A stretch of 64,000 bases of DNA from Methylococcales bacterium (GCA_028707085.1 JAQTUW010000007.1:1-64000); one strand, 5' to 3'; positions 26,430 through 38,239 are shown, counted from the stretch's first letter. Numbers and translations: made by a program. The notes: a model not told the origin generated them from the sequence alone.

Positions 26430-27644
26430 ATGGATGCGAAGAACTCTTCATTTGCGGGCCTGATTGACCCCATCCAGCCTGACGAATTTTTTTCTCAATA
26501 CTGGGAGAAAAAACCGTTGTATATCAGGCGGGCGGATGCGCAGTTTTATCGCCAGATCATAACCCTGGATGACGCGCAGTCCGCCATCACGTTCGGCGGA
26601 CTGCGTTATCCCGCCATTCAGCTTGCAAAAAGCGGCGCGTTTCTGCATCCCGATGTTTTCTGCACGGATATACCTTCGGGCGACATCCTATTCACCGGCG
26701 TGCCGGATCCGGACAAGCTGCAAGCCGAGTTCAAGGCGGGCGCGACGATTTCGCTGCCCGGTTTCAACCGGGCCTGGCGGCCGCTCAGGCGGGTGGCGGC
26801 CGCTGTCGAAGATTATCTGGAACATGCGGTTCATACCAATATCTACATCACGCCCGGTAATGCTTCAGGCTTTAGCCCGCATTACGACCCGCATGACGTC
26901 TTCATTTTTCAGATTTCCGGCTCCAAACACTGGAAGATATACCCTCCGCCGCTGAATTTGCCGCATCGTACCCAGCCGTTTCAGCCTCAAATGTTTGCGC
27001 CGACCGCGCCCCTGCTTGAGCTGGATCTGGAACCCGGCGATCTGCTGTATATGCCCAGAGGCTACATCCATGCGGCAAACACCGCGTCCTGCACTTCCAT
27101 GCATGTCACACTTGGGGTCACGGTGTATACATTTGTCGATCTGGTCTCGATATGGCTGCAGACCGTCAAGGATGAAGCCGGTTTCCGGCATGCGTTCCCG
27201 CCGGGCTTCGCCAGCAGTCCGGCGCTAAAACAGGGCGTCGTGGAGGAGTTTTCCAGGCTGGCCGAGGATTTCCACCGGAAACTCGATGCCCAGCAGATGG
27301 TGGAGACGTTTCTGCAAAGAGTGAGAGACGGCCATCCCGGACGTTGCGGCGACGCGGAGCCTTTCGATCTGGATGTGGTGGTGGTCAGCCTGCAAACCCG
27401 GCTTAAAGTCCTTGAAAAAGGCATGTATACGCTTACGGAGGAAGGCGACAACATCGTCCTGAAATTCAAGGGCAGGACGCTGGTCATGTCCCGTCGCGCC
27501 CGCGCCACAATCGATGAAATGTGCCGGCGGGCTGCATTTCGGTGTGCGGAACTGCCGCCCGATTTGACGGAGGACGCCAGGCTCACCCTGATGCGCCATC
27601 TTTACCAGCAAGGTTTTTTAATGCTGAGTAAACAGGCGGCATGA
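26430..27644 (+). CDS. Cupin-like JmjC-domain oxygenase (ROXA-like)
   Basis: 404-residue protein with a JmjC/cupin double-stranded beta-helix. The Fe(II) ligands H151 and D153 (HYDPHDVF) and H214 (MPRGYIHAA) are present, with the SKHWKIYPPP strand typical of ribosomal oxygenases such as RoxA/YcfD. The C-terminal part, from about 290, has a winged-helix-like pattern seen in that group. RoxA-type enzymes hydroxylate an arginine of ribosomal protein L16, but other members of the family act on peptides, so the substrate is open. The gene diverges from the iron-uptake operon across a Fur-box-like site, suggesting shared iron control. Confidence 0.75.
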   Translation: MDAKNSSFAGLIDPIQPDEFFSQYWEKKPLYIRRADAQFYRQIITLDDAQSAITFGGLRYPAIQLAKSGAFLHPDVFCTDIPSGDILFTGVPDPDKLQAEFKAGATISLPGFNRAWRPLRRVAAAVEDYLEHAVHTNIYITPGNASGFSPHYDPHDVFIFQISGSKHWKIYPPPLNLPHRTQPFQPQMFAPTAPLLELDLEPGDLLYMPRGYIHAANTASCTSMHVTLGVTVYTFVDLVSIWLQTVKDEAGFRHAFPPGFASSPALKQGVVEEFSRLAEDFHRKLDAQQMVETFLQRVRDGHPGRCGDAEPFDLDVVVVSLQTRLKVLEKGMYTLTEEGDNIVLKFKGRTLVMSRRARATIDEMCRRAAFRCAELPPDLTEDARLTLMRHLYQQGFLMLSKQAA

Positions 27645-27696
27645 CACAGTCTGGTCTTTTTAGTGCTGTGCGGGTAATGCTTGCAGACTTTCCGAT

Positions 27697-27981
27697 TTAG
27701 TAATGGTCGTTCTGATATAGATCGGTTACGTCATCGTCCGGGTTGCGTTGCGTGGCTTGTGCCGGACTGCCGCTTTCGGTTTTGATTGCCGTGCCGGCTG
27801 GCGGTTGACTTCCGGCGTGAGAGACCTGCCCGGCGCTTCCGTCGCTCTGTTTCAAGGCGGCGGACTGCGGTTTGTTAACGGCGTCGCCGCCGGGGGTTGC
27901 GGCATCAGCCTCCGGCTGCTGGGCGAACGCCGTGCTGGCGGCAAATACCAAGGCGCTGAAAAACATCACAAGTTTTGACAT
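27697..27981 (-). CDS. Small secreted protein, unknown function
   Basis: 94-residue protein with a clear signal peptide (hydrophobic 4-18, cleavage after AFA at about 20). The mature part is a low-complexity, Ala/Pro/Ser/Gln-rich stretch ending in an acidic tail (DDDVTDLYQNDHY). No cysteine and no recognised domain. It has GAGG six bases before the ATG. It lies alone between the JmjC-type gene, with which it converges, and the LPS glycosyltransferase cluster. I do not recognise it; periplasmic location is inferred from the signal peptide only. Confidence 0.6.
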   Translation of the reverse strand: MSKLVMFFSALVFAASTAFAQQPEADAATPGGDAVNKPQSAALKQSDGSAGQVSHAGSQPPAGTAIKTESGSPAQATQRNPDDDVTDLYQNDHY

Positions 27982-28089
27982 AAATGGCCTCTTTATAATA
28001 TTTATATTAAGAGATTAACGGTAGGGACGGAATTATCCTAACACGATTATGAAAAAAACCGGAATAATCATATCTTGGGAATGATTGTT

Positions 28090-28908
28090 TTACAGATACC
28101 GATCCACGCCGCATTCGCAACGCACAAACGCTTTATCCGCCAGCCGTTCTTTCAGGCGGTGATAATTGCGGTCATGTCGGCTTCTGTCGTTTTGCGGATG
28201 CCAAAGGTGCAGAACCGGCACGGCAAACCGGCCTTCCTTACGTTTGACGCCATGATGGATCAGACGAATCACCAGATCGGAATCTTCGAACCCCCAGCCC
28301 TGAAACTGCTCGTCAAAGCCGTTGATAGCCAGAAAATCCTGTTTCCAGACTCCGAGATTGCAGGTCATGGCTTTTTGCCAGCGTCGCGGGTGCAAATGGC
28401 GCAGGCCGGCGGCAGGCAGATACGCCAGCGGCAGCAGTCGATTGATATTACCTTTTAGTCTTTGTGCAATAAAATAGGCGATTGAGGCCCGGTGCAGGGC
28501 GATTTGCTGCTCCAAAACCTGTGTGGTATAGATCCGATTCAGGAGTATGCGGTTGCCGGGTACGAAATGTCCGGCTTCGGCCAGTTGCCGGTGCCGAGCG
28601 ATAAAATGTGGAAAAACCACGCAGTCGCCGTCCACAAACAATAAATAATCACCGGTGGCGACAGCCGCCGCCTTATTGCGTATGGCGCCGGCCCGGAAAC
28701 CCTGGTCTTCGTGAAACATATGCCGCATCGTGATATTGCCGGCGCTCATGAATTCGGCAATCAATTGGCCGGTTGCCTGGCCGGAGCCGTCATCGGCGAC
28801 GATGATTTCAAAATTCCGGTCTGTCTGGGCCAGTAGGCTGCGCAGGCAGGCCGCCAGCGCCTGCGGCCAGTTATAGGTGGTGACTATCACCGAGATCAAA
28901 CCGGTCAT
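28090..28908 (-). CDS. GT2 glycosyltransferase of the LPS core cluster (chondroitin-polymerase-like)
   Basis: 272-residue GT2 enzyme. It has VIVTTYNWPQALAACLRSLL at the start, ADDGS (38-42), the FRAGAIRNKAA loop, DGD (93-95) for metal and nucleotide sugar, and the acceptor-side signature GWGFEDSDL (about 223-231) with the catalytic Glu-Asp pair. This layout is that of bifunctional or galactosyl/N-acetylhexosaminyl GT2 enzymes. There are no membrane helices. It overlaps the upstream WaaE-like gene by four bases (ATGA), so the two are translationally coupled. It probably adds a sugar to the LPS or lipooligosaccharide core; which one is unknown. Confidence 0.75.
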   Translation of the reverse strand: MTGLISVIVTTYNWPQALAACLRSLLAQTDRNFEIIVADDGSGQATGQLIAEFMSAGNITMRHMFHEDQGFRAGAIRNKAAAVATGDYLLFVDGDCVVFPHFIARHRQLAEAGHFVPGNRILLNRIYTTQVLEQQIALHRASIAYFIAQRLKGNINRLLPLAYLPAAGLRHLHPRRWQKAMTCNLGVWKQDFLAINGFDEQFQGWGFEDSDLVIRLIHHGVKRKEGRFAVPVLHLWHPQNDRSRHDRNYHRLKERLADKAFVRCECGVDRYL

Positions 28909-29654
28909 GACGCCGAACGTCGCCTGTTGAGCGCCCGCAGTTTCAGGTATTTGTAATAACTGCCTTCGGCATTGGAAATTGCCAGCATCAGTCCTTCTGG
29001 GCCATCCAGAAAACCGGCTTTTATAAAATAGGTTTTAATAAAAGTCCAGAGGCCTTTGGCAAGCGCTTTTCCCAGTCCGGTGCGATGCTGTTCGGCAAAC
29101 AGCTTTTCCGCGCCCAATGAGGAATAGCCGTTGATTTTATGCAGCACTTCTTCAGAGTCAATAAACGCTTCATGCAGCAAGGGGTTGTCAAGGGTTTTGA
29201 TTTCGCCGGCCACCATAATTCGTTCATGAACCACATCGACGCTGAAAGCTCCGGCCTCTCGGCGGAACAGGCGCAAAACATGATCCGGCCACCAGCCGCC
29301 ATGTCTGATCTGCCTGCCGCAATAACTCGACAATCGCGGTATTTCAAAGCCTTGCGCTTCATTGTGTCGCATGGCTTCCTGAATCTCGGCTTTCAAGGCC
29401 GGGCTGACTTCTTCATCGGCGTCTATCGAAAATACCCACTCATGGCGGGCTTTTTCCAGCGCCCGCTGTTTTTGCGGGCCGAATCCCGGCCAGTCCGTGC
29501 TGTACACCAGCGGGGTAAACTGCCGGCAGATGGTCAGGGTCTCATCGGTGCTGCCGGAATCCAGCACGATGATTTCGTCCGCCCAGGCCACCGAGGCCAG
29601 GCAGCGGCCTATGTGCTGCGCTTCATTTTTGGTGATGACGATGACGCTAAGCAT
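28905..29654 (-). CDS. waaE: WaaE/KdtX-family GT2 lipopolysaccharide core glycosyltransferase
   Basis: 249-residue GT2 enzyme with the LPS-core pattern: SVIVITKNEAQHIGRCL at the start, DSGSTDET (32-39), the family-specific WPGFGPQKQRAL (55-66), DADE (78-81), then GGWWPDHVLRLFRR. This set is typical of WaaE/KdtX, which adds a beta-1,4-linked hexose to heptose I of the inner core at the cytosolic side. It overlaps the O-antigen ligase-like gene by eight bases upstream and the next GT2 gene by four bases downstream, forming a tight cluster. The symbol is given on family grounds; the sugar transferred is not proved. Confidence 0.8.
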   Translation of the reverse strand: MLSVIVITKNEAQHIGRCLASVAWADEIIVLDSGSTDETLTICRQFTPLVYSTDWPGFGPQKQRALEKARHEWVFSIDADEEVSPALKAEIQEAMRHNEAQGFEIPRLSSYCGRQIRHGGWWPDHVLRLFRREAGAFSVDVVHERIMVAGEIKTLDNPLLHEAFIDSEEVLHKINGYSSLGAEKLFAEQHRTGLGKALAKGLWTFIKTYFIKAGFLDGPEGLMLAISNAEGSYYKYLKLRALNRRRSAS

Positions 29655-30870
29655 GATCGGTATTCAGGTTTTGCGCTACGCTGTCGCGGGCCAGCAGGGC
29701 ACCCAGGAAAAAGGCCAGCAAATTGCCTTCGGCAAAGGTTTTGAAATGCGAATTGAACAGGCTGGTCGCGCAGATCGCCACCAGAAAACTCGCTGCAATC
29801 GGCCCGTAAGGCGGGTTGCGCAGACCCTGGCGGATAGCTGTCCAGATATAGGCTAAAAACAGCAGCACGCCGATCAGGCCGTTTTCCAGCCAGATAAACA
29901 GATATTGATTATGCGGATCGGTAGTGCTCTGGCTACGCCAGTCCCGGTATTTACTGCTAACCAGATCGGTGTAGGTGTTTTTGAAGGACGATGTGCCATA
30001 ACCGAAAATCGGTCTGGCCTTGATTAGTTCCAGGGTATTGGTATAAAAAACCATGCGGATGCCTATTGAGGTCAGTTTGTCGCTGGACTGATAGCTGTTT
30101 TGTTCCGCCAGACCCTGTTTGAAACGCTGCTGCAGAGTACTGGAGCTGAATGCGGCGATCAATAATATCCCGAACACTGCGCCCAGCACCAGCGGCAGCC
30201 GTTTAAATCCGTATAAAACCACGCCTGCAAAAGCCAGCGCGGGCAATAGCGCCAGATAGCCGCTTCTGGCCGGGCTGATGATTAAAATGTTAAACAAAAA
30301 TAGAGCCATTGCCGCCCACAGATACTGCCTGCGTCCGGCCAGCCGGACGTCTTTGGCCAGAAACAGGCAGCAGAGCAGGGCGGCTATGAAAGCCATGCTT
30401 TGGGTGGAGTAATTGGTCATGAAAATGCCCGGCTCCCGGCCGCTTCTGACGATTAAGTCCAGAGCCCACAAGGGTATCGCCACCACGCTTGCCGCCGCCA
30501 TGAAGCCGATATAGGCGATGACGAAGCGCTGCTGCCAGTGTTGCTGATCAAACAGGCCCAGCAAAATAAACACGAAGAACAGTTTATTCCAGCTCATCAG
30601 GGTAGCCAGTTTCGCCGGCCAGCCGGTATCGGCATACAGGCAGCCGACTAACAGCCATGCCACAAACAGCAGTATTATTTTGCCGAGCGGATGTCGGAAC
30701 GATATTTTCAGGCTATGCGCCGCCTGACCGGAAAGCAGCCAGGCCAGCAGCAAACCGATGCTGGCTATGCTGGCGGCGGCGGTAGAGATGGGGGCGCTGA
30801 TGGCGGTAACGATGACCAGATAACGGCAAACCAGTAGGGCTTTTTTGGAAATAACAGCATATGACAGCAT
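29647..30870 (-). CDS. waaL: O-antigen ligase family membrane protein (WaaL-like)
   Basis: 407-residue inner-membrane protein with about ten to twelve helices and a large periplasmic loop before the last helices (about 245-330). The loop contains RPIFGYGTSSFKN and the DPHNQYLFIWLENGLIG signature of the Wzy_C family (PF04932), to which WaaL ligases belong. Ligases of this type move undecaprenyl-linked glycans onto lipid A-core in the periplasm. Its place among LPS-core glycosyltransferase genes supports WaaL over Wzy polymerase, though that distinction cannot be made from sequence alone. It overlaps the WaaE-like gene by eight bases. Confidence 0.78.
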   Translation of the reverse strand: MLSYAVISKKALLVCRYLVIVTAISAPISTAAASIASIGLLLAWLLSGQAAHSLKISFRHPLGKIILLFVAWLLVGCLYADTGWPAKLATLMSWNKLFFVFILLGLFDQQHWQQRFVIAYIGFMAAASVVAIPLWALDLIVRSGREPGIFMTNYSTQSMAFIAALLCCLFLAKDVRLAGRRQYLWAAMALFLFNILIISPARSGYLALLPALAFAGVVLYGFKRLPLVLGAVFGILLIAAFSSSTLQQRFKQGLAEQNSYQSSDKLTSIGIRMVFYTNTLELIKARPIFGYGTSSFKNTYTDLVSSKYRDWRSQSTTDPHNQYLFIWLENGLIGVLLFLAYIWTAIRQGLRNPPYGPIAASFLVAICATSLFNSHFKTFAEGNLLAFFLGALLARDSVAQNLNTDHA

Positions 30871-30881
30871 GAGTCAGGCCC

Positions 30882-31601
30882 TTATCGCCAGAGTTGATAG
30901 ATGTATTTGCGTTTCAGCTTCTCCCAGCGAAACAGCATGGCTTTCAGCCAGGCGGGCGGGGCCGCTTCCAGCGCACTGTCGAACAGCCCGTTTTTGCTGC
31001 CCTGTTCCACCACCGGTTCTTCCAGCCACAGCATGGTTATGCCAAGCTGTCTGTCTATCTCTTCAAACTGATTGTCGATAGGTTTGGCGATTTTATGGGT
31101 ATCGATCCAGTCCAGTCTCTTTTGCGCGGCAACGCTGTCTATGATATAGGAATCGGCAAAACGGCCTCTGCTGCCGATATAAAGATATTGTCCCGGCCGC
31201 CTTTGGCTTTTCGGGGTAAAAAAGTTGCCGCCGGAACCGATAAAAATCACTTTGTCGCCGGTAAATTGCCCGCTTTGCCGTAAGGCCCGTTGCAGTCCAA
31301 GCTTAAAATCCTTGCCCAGCAGCGCATCGTCTTCCAGAATCAGCGCCAGACCACCACTGGCTACGGTGTTCCGCAAAGCCTGCACATGCTTTAATGCACA
31401 GGATTTTTGGCCATCCGACAGCGTGTTGCCGGCCGTAAAATATTGGGCGATCACTGCCGGGCTCAAATCCTCGATATCCCAGTCTGAAATAAAATCGGCC
31501 GCCATGCCTACCTTGGCAAGCTGGCGTTCCATAAAAGCGCGACGCAAGGTGAACGCTTTTACGTTTAGGACAAAAATATGCTTGAGAGTCTGCTCTTCCA
31601 T
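30882..31601 (-). CDS. Glycosyltransferase family 25 (LPS galactosyltransferase type)
   Basis: 239-residue soluble enzyme of family GT25. HIFVLNVKAFTLRRAFMERQL, the GQKSCALKHVQALR helix, and ALILEDDALLG with the acidic E-D-D motif are diagnostic. GT25 members such as Lex1/LgtB-type enzymes add beta-linked galactose to lipooligosaccharide. It is the first gene of the minus-strand cluster GT25, O-antigen ligase-like, WaaE-like, GT2, with an 11-base gap before the ligase-like gene. Donor and linkage are inferred from family only. Confidence 0.82.
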   Translation of the reverse strand: MEEQTLKHIFVLNVKAFTLRRAFMERQLAKVGMAADFISDWDIEDLSPAVIAQYFTAGNTLSDGQKSCALKHVQALRNTVASGGLALILEDDALLGKDFKLGLQRALRQSGQFTGDKVIFIGSGGNFFTPKSQRRPGQYLYIGSRGRFADSYIIDSVAAQKRLDWIDTHKIAKPIDNQFEEIDRQLGITMLWLEEPVVEQGSKNGLFDSALEAAPPAWLKAMLFRWEKLKRKYIYQLWR

Positions 31602-31680
31602 AATTTCAAAGCGTTAGGCGTTGGTAAAAACTAGTTTTTATGGCGCGAGAGTTTTCTAGCGCCAGTTTGACCATAAATGT

Positions 31681-31711
31681 CGGCAGGGCACATAGAGCGG
31701 GCGCCCTGCCG
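31681..31711 (-). terminator. Hairpin downstream of metG
   Basis: CGGCAGGGC (31681-31689) and GCCCTGCCG (31703-31711) form a 9-bp stem just beyond the metG stop on the minus strand. The following bases are only mildly T-rich, so termination is possible but not certain. Confidence 0.4.
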
Positions 31712-31719
31712 GGCCATGA

Positions 31720-33783
31720 CTATTTCACCCGCATGCCCGGCTGTGCGCCCTCGTCCGGCGACAAAACCCAGATATCCTTGCCACCCGGCCCGGCGGCCAG
31801 CACCATGCCTTCCGAGACGCCGAAACGCATCTTGCGCGGCTTTAGATTGGCGACCACCACCGTCAGCCTGCCTTCCAGGTCTTCCGGCGCATAGGCCGAT
31901 TTGATGCCGGCGAAAATATTACGGGTTTCCATGCCCAGGTCAACGGTCAGTTGCAACAGTTTTTCCGCACCCTCAACCGGCTGGGCCTTGATGATGCGGG
32001 CGATACGCAAATCGATTCTGGCGAAATCGTCGATTTCGATAGCCTCGGCGATGGCCTCTACCGGTACAGCGGCCGTAGCCGCCGATTCGGTTTTTGCGCC
32101 GCCGGCTCCGGTCGGAACAGGTGAGGTCGGGGTTTTTTCCAGATTCTCCCTGGAGGCCTCGATGATGGCGGCAATTTTGTCCGGCTCAATGCGGGTCATC
32201 AGCGGCGTGAACGGATTGATTTTGTGATTCAGTAGCGGCTGGGCCTGCGCCGGCCAGCTTTCTTCGCCAATGTTCAGAAAATCGGCGGCATTGGCCGCCA
32301 GACCGGGCAGCACGGGTCGCAAATAAGCCGCCAGCAGGCGGAACAGGTTTAAACCCATGCTGCAGACCGCATTCAGTTCGGCGTCCCGGCCTTCTTCCTT
32401 GGCTATTAGCCACGGCTTTTTTTCGTCGATGTACTGGTTGGCCTTGTCGGCCAGAGCCATGATCTCACGCATGGCTTTGCCGAATTCGCGATTTTCGTAA
32501 AGTTCGGCAATCGGGCCGCTGGCGTCAATGAACTGCCGAAACAGTTCCGGTTCGGCGCAGTCGGCGGATAATATGCCGTCGAAGCGTTTATTGATAAAAC
32601 CGCTACAGCGGCTGGCGATATTCACCACTTTGCCGACCAGATCGGCATTCACTCGTTGAGTGAAATCCTCGAAATTCAGATCGATGTCGTCCACGCCGGC
32701 GCCGAGTTTGGCGGCAAAATAATAGCGCAGATACTCGGGATGCAGATGTTCCAGATAGGTGCGGGCCTTGATGAATGTGCCGCGCGATTTGGACATTTTT
32801 TCGCCGTTGACGGTCAGGAAGCCATGCGCAAAAATGGCGCTTGGCTTGCGGAAACCCGCGCCGTGCAGCATGGCCGGCCAGAACAGGGCATGGAAATAAA
32901 TGATGTCCTTGCCGATGAAGTGATATAACTCGGCGGTGCTGTCTTCGCGCCAGAAATCGTCAAAATTCAGGCCGTTTTTGTCGCATAAGGCTTTGAAGCT
33001 GGCCATGTAACCGATAGGCGCATCCAGCCAGACATAAAAATATTTACCGGGCGCATCCGGAATTTCAAAACCGAAATAGGGCGCGTCGCGGGAAATATCC
33101 CATTCCTGTAGGCCGTTTTCAAGCCATTCCGCCATTTTATTGCTGACTTCGGGCTGCAAATGGCCAGCCTTGGTCCAGCCGGCCAGCATGTCGGCAAAAT
33201 GGCGCAGATTAAAAAAGTAATGAACGGAATCCTTTTCAATAGGCTTCTCGCCGGAAATCGCCGAGACGGCGTTTTTTAAATCCATGGGCGAATAGGTCGC
33301 GCCGCAAGCCTCGCAGTTGTCGCCATACTGGTCTGCCGCGCCGCATTTCGGGCACTCGCCCTTGATGAAGCGATCCGGGAGGAACATGTTTTTAACCGGG
33401 TCGTAGGCCTGGGTGATGCTGCGGCTATTTATATGCCCGCTGTCGCGCAGGCGCTGATAAATCAGGCTGGAAAGCATTCTGTTTTCTGCGGAATGGGTGC
33501 TGTGATAATGATCGAAAGCCACCCCGAACTCGGCGAAGTCGGCGCGATGCTGTTTTTCCACATCGGCAATCAATTGCTCCGGGCTGATGCCCTCGCGATC
33601 GGCTCTAAGCATGATAGGCGTGCCGTGCGCATCGTCGGCGCAGACATAGCAACACTGATGGCCGCGCATTTTCTGGAAGCGCACCCAAATATCGGTCTGG
33701 ATGTATTCCACAAGGTGGCCTAGGTGAATGGGGCCGTTGGCATAGGGCAGGGCGCTGGTAACAAGGATGTTTCGATCGGACAT
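31720..33783 (-). CDS. metG: Methionyl-tRNA synthetase
   Basis: 687-residue class I synthetase that charges tRNA-Met. The ATP-binding HIGH-type motif ([11 protein letters not shown]), the zinc knuckle [17 protein letters not shown], and KMSKSRGTF are all present. After the anticodon-binding helices and a Pro/Ala-rich linker, a C-terminal Trbp111-like tRNA-binding domain ([14 protein letters not shown] onward) gives the dimeric long form known from E. coli. The frame extends upstream, but the ATG at 33783, just before [16 protein letters not shown], fits homologues. It stands alone between the LPS cluster and a small secreted protein gene. Confidence 0.97.
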   Translation of the reverse strand: MSDRNILVTSALPYANGPIHLGHLVEYIQTDIWVRFQKMRGHQCCYVCADDAHGTPIMLRADREGISPEQLIADVEKQHRADFAEFGVAFDHYHSTHSAENRMLSSLIYQRLRDSGHINSRSITQAYDPVKNMFLPDRFIKGECPKCGAADQYGDNCEACGATYSPMDLKNAVSAISGEKPIEKDSVHYFFNLRHFADMLAGWTKAGHLQPEVSNKMAEWLENGLQEWDISRDAPYFGFEIPDAPGKYFYVWLDAPIGYMASFKALCDKNGLNFDDFWREDSTAELYHFIGKDIIYFHALFWPAMLHGAGFRKPSAIFAHGFLTVNGEKMSKSRGTFIKARTYLEHLHPEYLRYYFAAKLGAGVDDIDLNFEDFTQRVNADLVGKVVNIASRCSGFINKRFDGILSADCAEPELFRQFIDASGPIAELYENREFGKAMREIMALADKANQYIDEKKPWLIAKEEGRDAELNAVCSMGLNLFRLLAAYLRPVLPGLAANAADFLNIGEESWPAQAQPLLNHKINPFTPLMTRIEPDKIAAIIEASRENLEKTPTSPVPTGAGGAKTESAATAAVPVEAIAEAIEIDDFARIDLRIARIIKAQPVEGAEKLLQLTVDLGMETRNIFAGIKSAYAPEDLEGRLTVVVANLKPRKMRFGVSEGMVLAAGPGGKDIWVLSPDEGAQPGMRVK

Positions 33784-33998
33784 GGAGCTCTGTTTGGGTA
33801 TGACGAAATGTCGGGAATTATGGCATAGAATAGTCATTCAGGCATGGTTTGTGGTTTTGGCAGGGCTGGGACAGATTGCCGCGCGACAATTGACCACATT
33901 TTATCCGTTAGAGGTTTTTGTTAGATTAGCACGGCCTTAAGCCGTTAAGCGATGAGGCAAACCCCTCCACCCTTTTAAATGGATAGAAGAGATTAATT

Positions 33999-34250
33999 AT
34001 GAACAAAAATATCGTATTAGCAATTGCAAGCGTTTCTGTGATCGGTTTTGCCATCTTGCAGGCCACCATTGCAGAAGAAAAACCGGAAAAACAGGCGGAA
34101 CAGATCAAATCCGTCGCTTGGTATGTGGCGAATATCAAGGAGGCCCGCAAGCAGAATGAGGAATGTTTTAAGAATGCCGGTCTGCAATCCTCGGACAACT
34201 GTCAAAACTCGCTTCACGCTTTACAGATAAGTTTTAAAGGCGGCAACTAA
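33999..34250 (+). CDS. Small secreted EexN-like protein
   Basis: 83-residue protein with a signal peptide (hydrophobic 4-25, cleavage near IA-EE). The mature part has SVAWYVANIKEARKQNEEC and a second cysteine in SSDNCQNS, which resembles the EexN family of conjugative-plasmid entry-exclusion proteins (pattern V-x-W-Y-x-x-N ... C ... C-x-N). Typical EexN are lipoproteins; this one has no lipobox cysteine. There is no conjugation gene nearby, so an exclusion role is doubtful; chromosomal relatives of unknown role exist. A GAAGAG lies upstream of the ATG. Confidence 0.5.
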   Translation: MNKNIVLAIASVSVIGFAILQATIAEEKPEKQAEQIKSVAWYVANIKEARKQNEECFKNAGLQSSDNCQNSLHALQISFKGGN

Positions 34251-34257
34251 ATTTATG

Positions 34258-34288
34258 GCCGGTGGATAACCAGCGGTTATCCACCGGC
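34258..34288 (+). terminator. Strong hairpin, perfect 14-bp stem
   Basis: GCCGGTGGATAACC (34258-34271) and GGTTATCCACCGGC (34275-34288) form a perfect 14-bp stem with a 3-base loop, 8 bases after the EexN-like gene stop. There is no T-run, so it may end transcription weakly or protect the 3' end of the message. Confidence 0.55.
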
Positions 34289-34441
34289 AGCCGGGCCAAA
34301 CGCAAGGCATGAAATTCCGGCCGGGTCAAGATTTACCGGGTGTTGCAGACAGGTCGTAAAACGGTTTAATAGCTTGTCATTAAGCGGTATTATATTTGTA
34401 CTGATTTACTCGGTTATTCTTTTCTGCTACGGAGTTCCTGC

Positions 34442-35533
34442 ATGACCAGCCCTGACAAAGCGATTGTTGAAAATCTGCTCAAATCCTTTATCGATCCCAA
34501 TGTCGAAACCGATCTGGTGTCGGCAAAGTCTGTAAAAAAAATCAGCGTGGAGGACGGCAAGGTTGCCGTGACGATAGAGCTGGGTTATCCGGCAAGAAGC
34601 TATTTGCCTGAACTGAAGGCAAAACTGGAAGAAAGGTTGCGCAGCCTGGAAGGGGTGAGCGAGGTACAGGCCGATGTTTCCTTCAGCATCGTCTCGCATG
34701 CGGTGCAGAAAACCTTAAAGCCGCTGCCCCATGTCAAAAACATCATCGCCATCGCTTCCGGCAAAGGCGGGGTAGGCAAATCCACCACATCCGTCAATCT
34801 GGCGCTGGCGCTGGTGGCGGAAGGCGCGCGGGTGGGCATACTGGATGCCGACATCTACGGCCCCAGCATACCCACCATGCTCGGTTTGTCGGGAAAACCG
34901 GAAAGCCTGGACGGTAAAAGCTTTCAGCCCAAAATCTCGTTTGGCGTGCAAACCAGTTCCATCGGCTATCTGGTCGATCCCGACCAGCCCATGATCTGGC
35001 GCGGGCCCATGGTGACCGGAGCCCTACAGCAGTTGCTCACTCAAACCAACTGGGACGATGTGGATTACCTGATCATCGATCTACCGCCTGGCACGGGCGA
35101 CATTCAATTGACGTTGGCGCAGCAGATTCCGGTCAGCGGCGCGGTGATCGTCACCACGCCGCAGGATATAGCCCTGATCGACGCTCAGCGCGGTTTGGGC
35201 ATGTTCGAGAAAGTCAATGTGCCGATTTTGGGGCTGGTGGAAAATATGAGCATCCATATTTGCAGCAATTGCGGTCATGAAGAGGCGATTTTCGGCCAGG
35301 GCGGCGGTTTGGCGATGGCCAGCAAAAACCGCGTCGATCTGCTGGGCTCCCTGCCGCTGGACATCAATATCCGTCAAAACGCCGATAGCGGCAGGCCGAC
35401 AATGATTGCCGATCCGGACGGGCGTCCGGCGCAGATTTACAAGGCCATCGCCCGAAAAATGGCGGCCAAGCTGGCGATGCGGGCCAGAGATTACAGCGGC
35501 CGGTTTCCGAATATCGTCATTCAGAACACCTGA
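34442..35533 (+). CDS. mrp: Iron-sulfur cluster carrier protein Mrp/ApbC
   Basis: 363-residue cytosolic P-loop ATPase of the Mrp/ApbC/Nbp35 family, which carries and transfers Fe-S clusters. An N-terminal MIP18/DUF59 domain (about 8-82) is followed by the deviant Walker A SGKGGVGKST (106-115), DADIYGPSIPTMLG, and the CSNCG pair (near 275) where the dimer holds the cluster. Length and domain order match E. coli Mrp. It stands opposite metG, as mrp does in many gammaproteobacteria, with a 190-base gap and a hairpin upstream. The ATG follows GGAG at a normal distance. Confidence 0.95.
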   Translation: MTSPDKAIVENLLKSFIDPNVETDLVSAKSVKKISVEDGKVAVTIELGYPARSYLPELKAKLEERLRSLEGVSEVQADVSFSIVSHAVQKTLKPLPHVKNIIAIASGKGGVGKSTTSVNLALALVAEGARVGILDADIYGPSIPTMLGLSGKPESLDGKSFQPKISFGVQTSSIGYLVDPDQPMIWRGPMVTGALQQLLTQTNWDDVDYLIIDLPPGTGDIQLTLAQQIPVSGAVIVTTPQDIALIDAQRGLGMFEKVNVPILGLVENMSIHICSNCGHEEAIFGQGGGLAMASKNRVDLLGSLPLDINIRQNADSGRPTMIADPDGRPAQIYKAIARKMAAKLAMRARDYSGRFPNIVIQNT

Positions 35534-35542
35534 AGCCCAGGC

Positions 35543-37715
<2,173 letters not shown>

Positions 37716-37918
37716 CTACCGCAAAAATATCTGTTCAGCCTGAAGGCCAGGAGTGGCTCGCCAGGGCGAGTAGTGAATTATTCGCCCGAAAGCCTTCAAT
37801 GGACGTTATTGGTTGTCCATATCAAGAGCCATGGCTTATGGCGACAAGCGCAGCAATGCGCATTTGCCGCAGGTCATAAAGCTTTATCGGACAGGCTTAT
37901 TGGCCGCCGTGCAAACAA

Positions 37919-37946
37919 AAAAGCCCCGTTGAAGAACGAGGCTTTT
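37919..37946 (-). terminator. Rho-independent terminator of rplU-rpmA
   Basis: On the minus strand an AAAAGCC-type stem of 11 pairs out of 12 with a 4-base loop is followed by a T-rich tract (TTTTTTG). It lies 36 bases after the rpmA stop. This is the clearest intrinsic terminator in the window. Confidence 0.85.
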
Positions 37947-37981
37947 CATTCCGGAAGCACCGACAGGTGCAACCGCTGAAA

Positions 37982-38239
37982 TTACGCAACTGCGATGCTG
38001 ACGAATTTGCGATTGTTTGGGCCTTTGACTTCAAAAACCACTTTGCCGTCGCTGGTGGCGAACAGGGTATGGTCTTTGCCTATCCCGACGTTGTCGCCAG
38101 GATGAAACTGGGTGCCGCGCTGGCGAACCAGAATATTGCCGGCCTTGACCACCTGACCACCGAAACGTTTAACACCCAGCCGCTGCGCATTCGAGTCGCG
38201 ACCGTTGCGAGTACTACCGCCTGCCTTCTTATGAGCCAT
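37982..38239 (-). CDS. rpmA: 50S ribosomal protein L27
   Basis: 85-residue basic ribosomal protein. The N-terminal [20 protein letters not shown] stretch reaches the peptidyl-transferase centre, and [20 protein letters not shown] is the conserved body. Length is standard. It lies 17 bases after rplU, in the usual rplU-rpmA order, and is followed by a strong terminator. Confidence 0.98.
   Translation of the reverse strand: MAHKKAGGSTRNGRDSNAQRLGVKRFGGQVVKAGNILVRQRGTQFHPGDNVGIGKDHTLFATSDGKVVFEVKGPNNRKFVSIAVA

Noticed and set aside
27697..27981. Methanobactin-type or other copper-peptide precursor
   Set aside because: The small secreted protein has no cysteines and no biosynthesis genes beside it.
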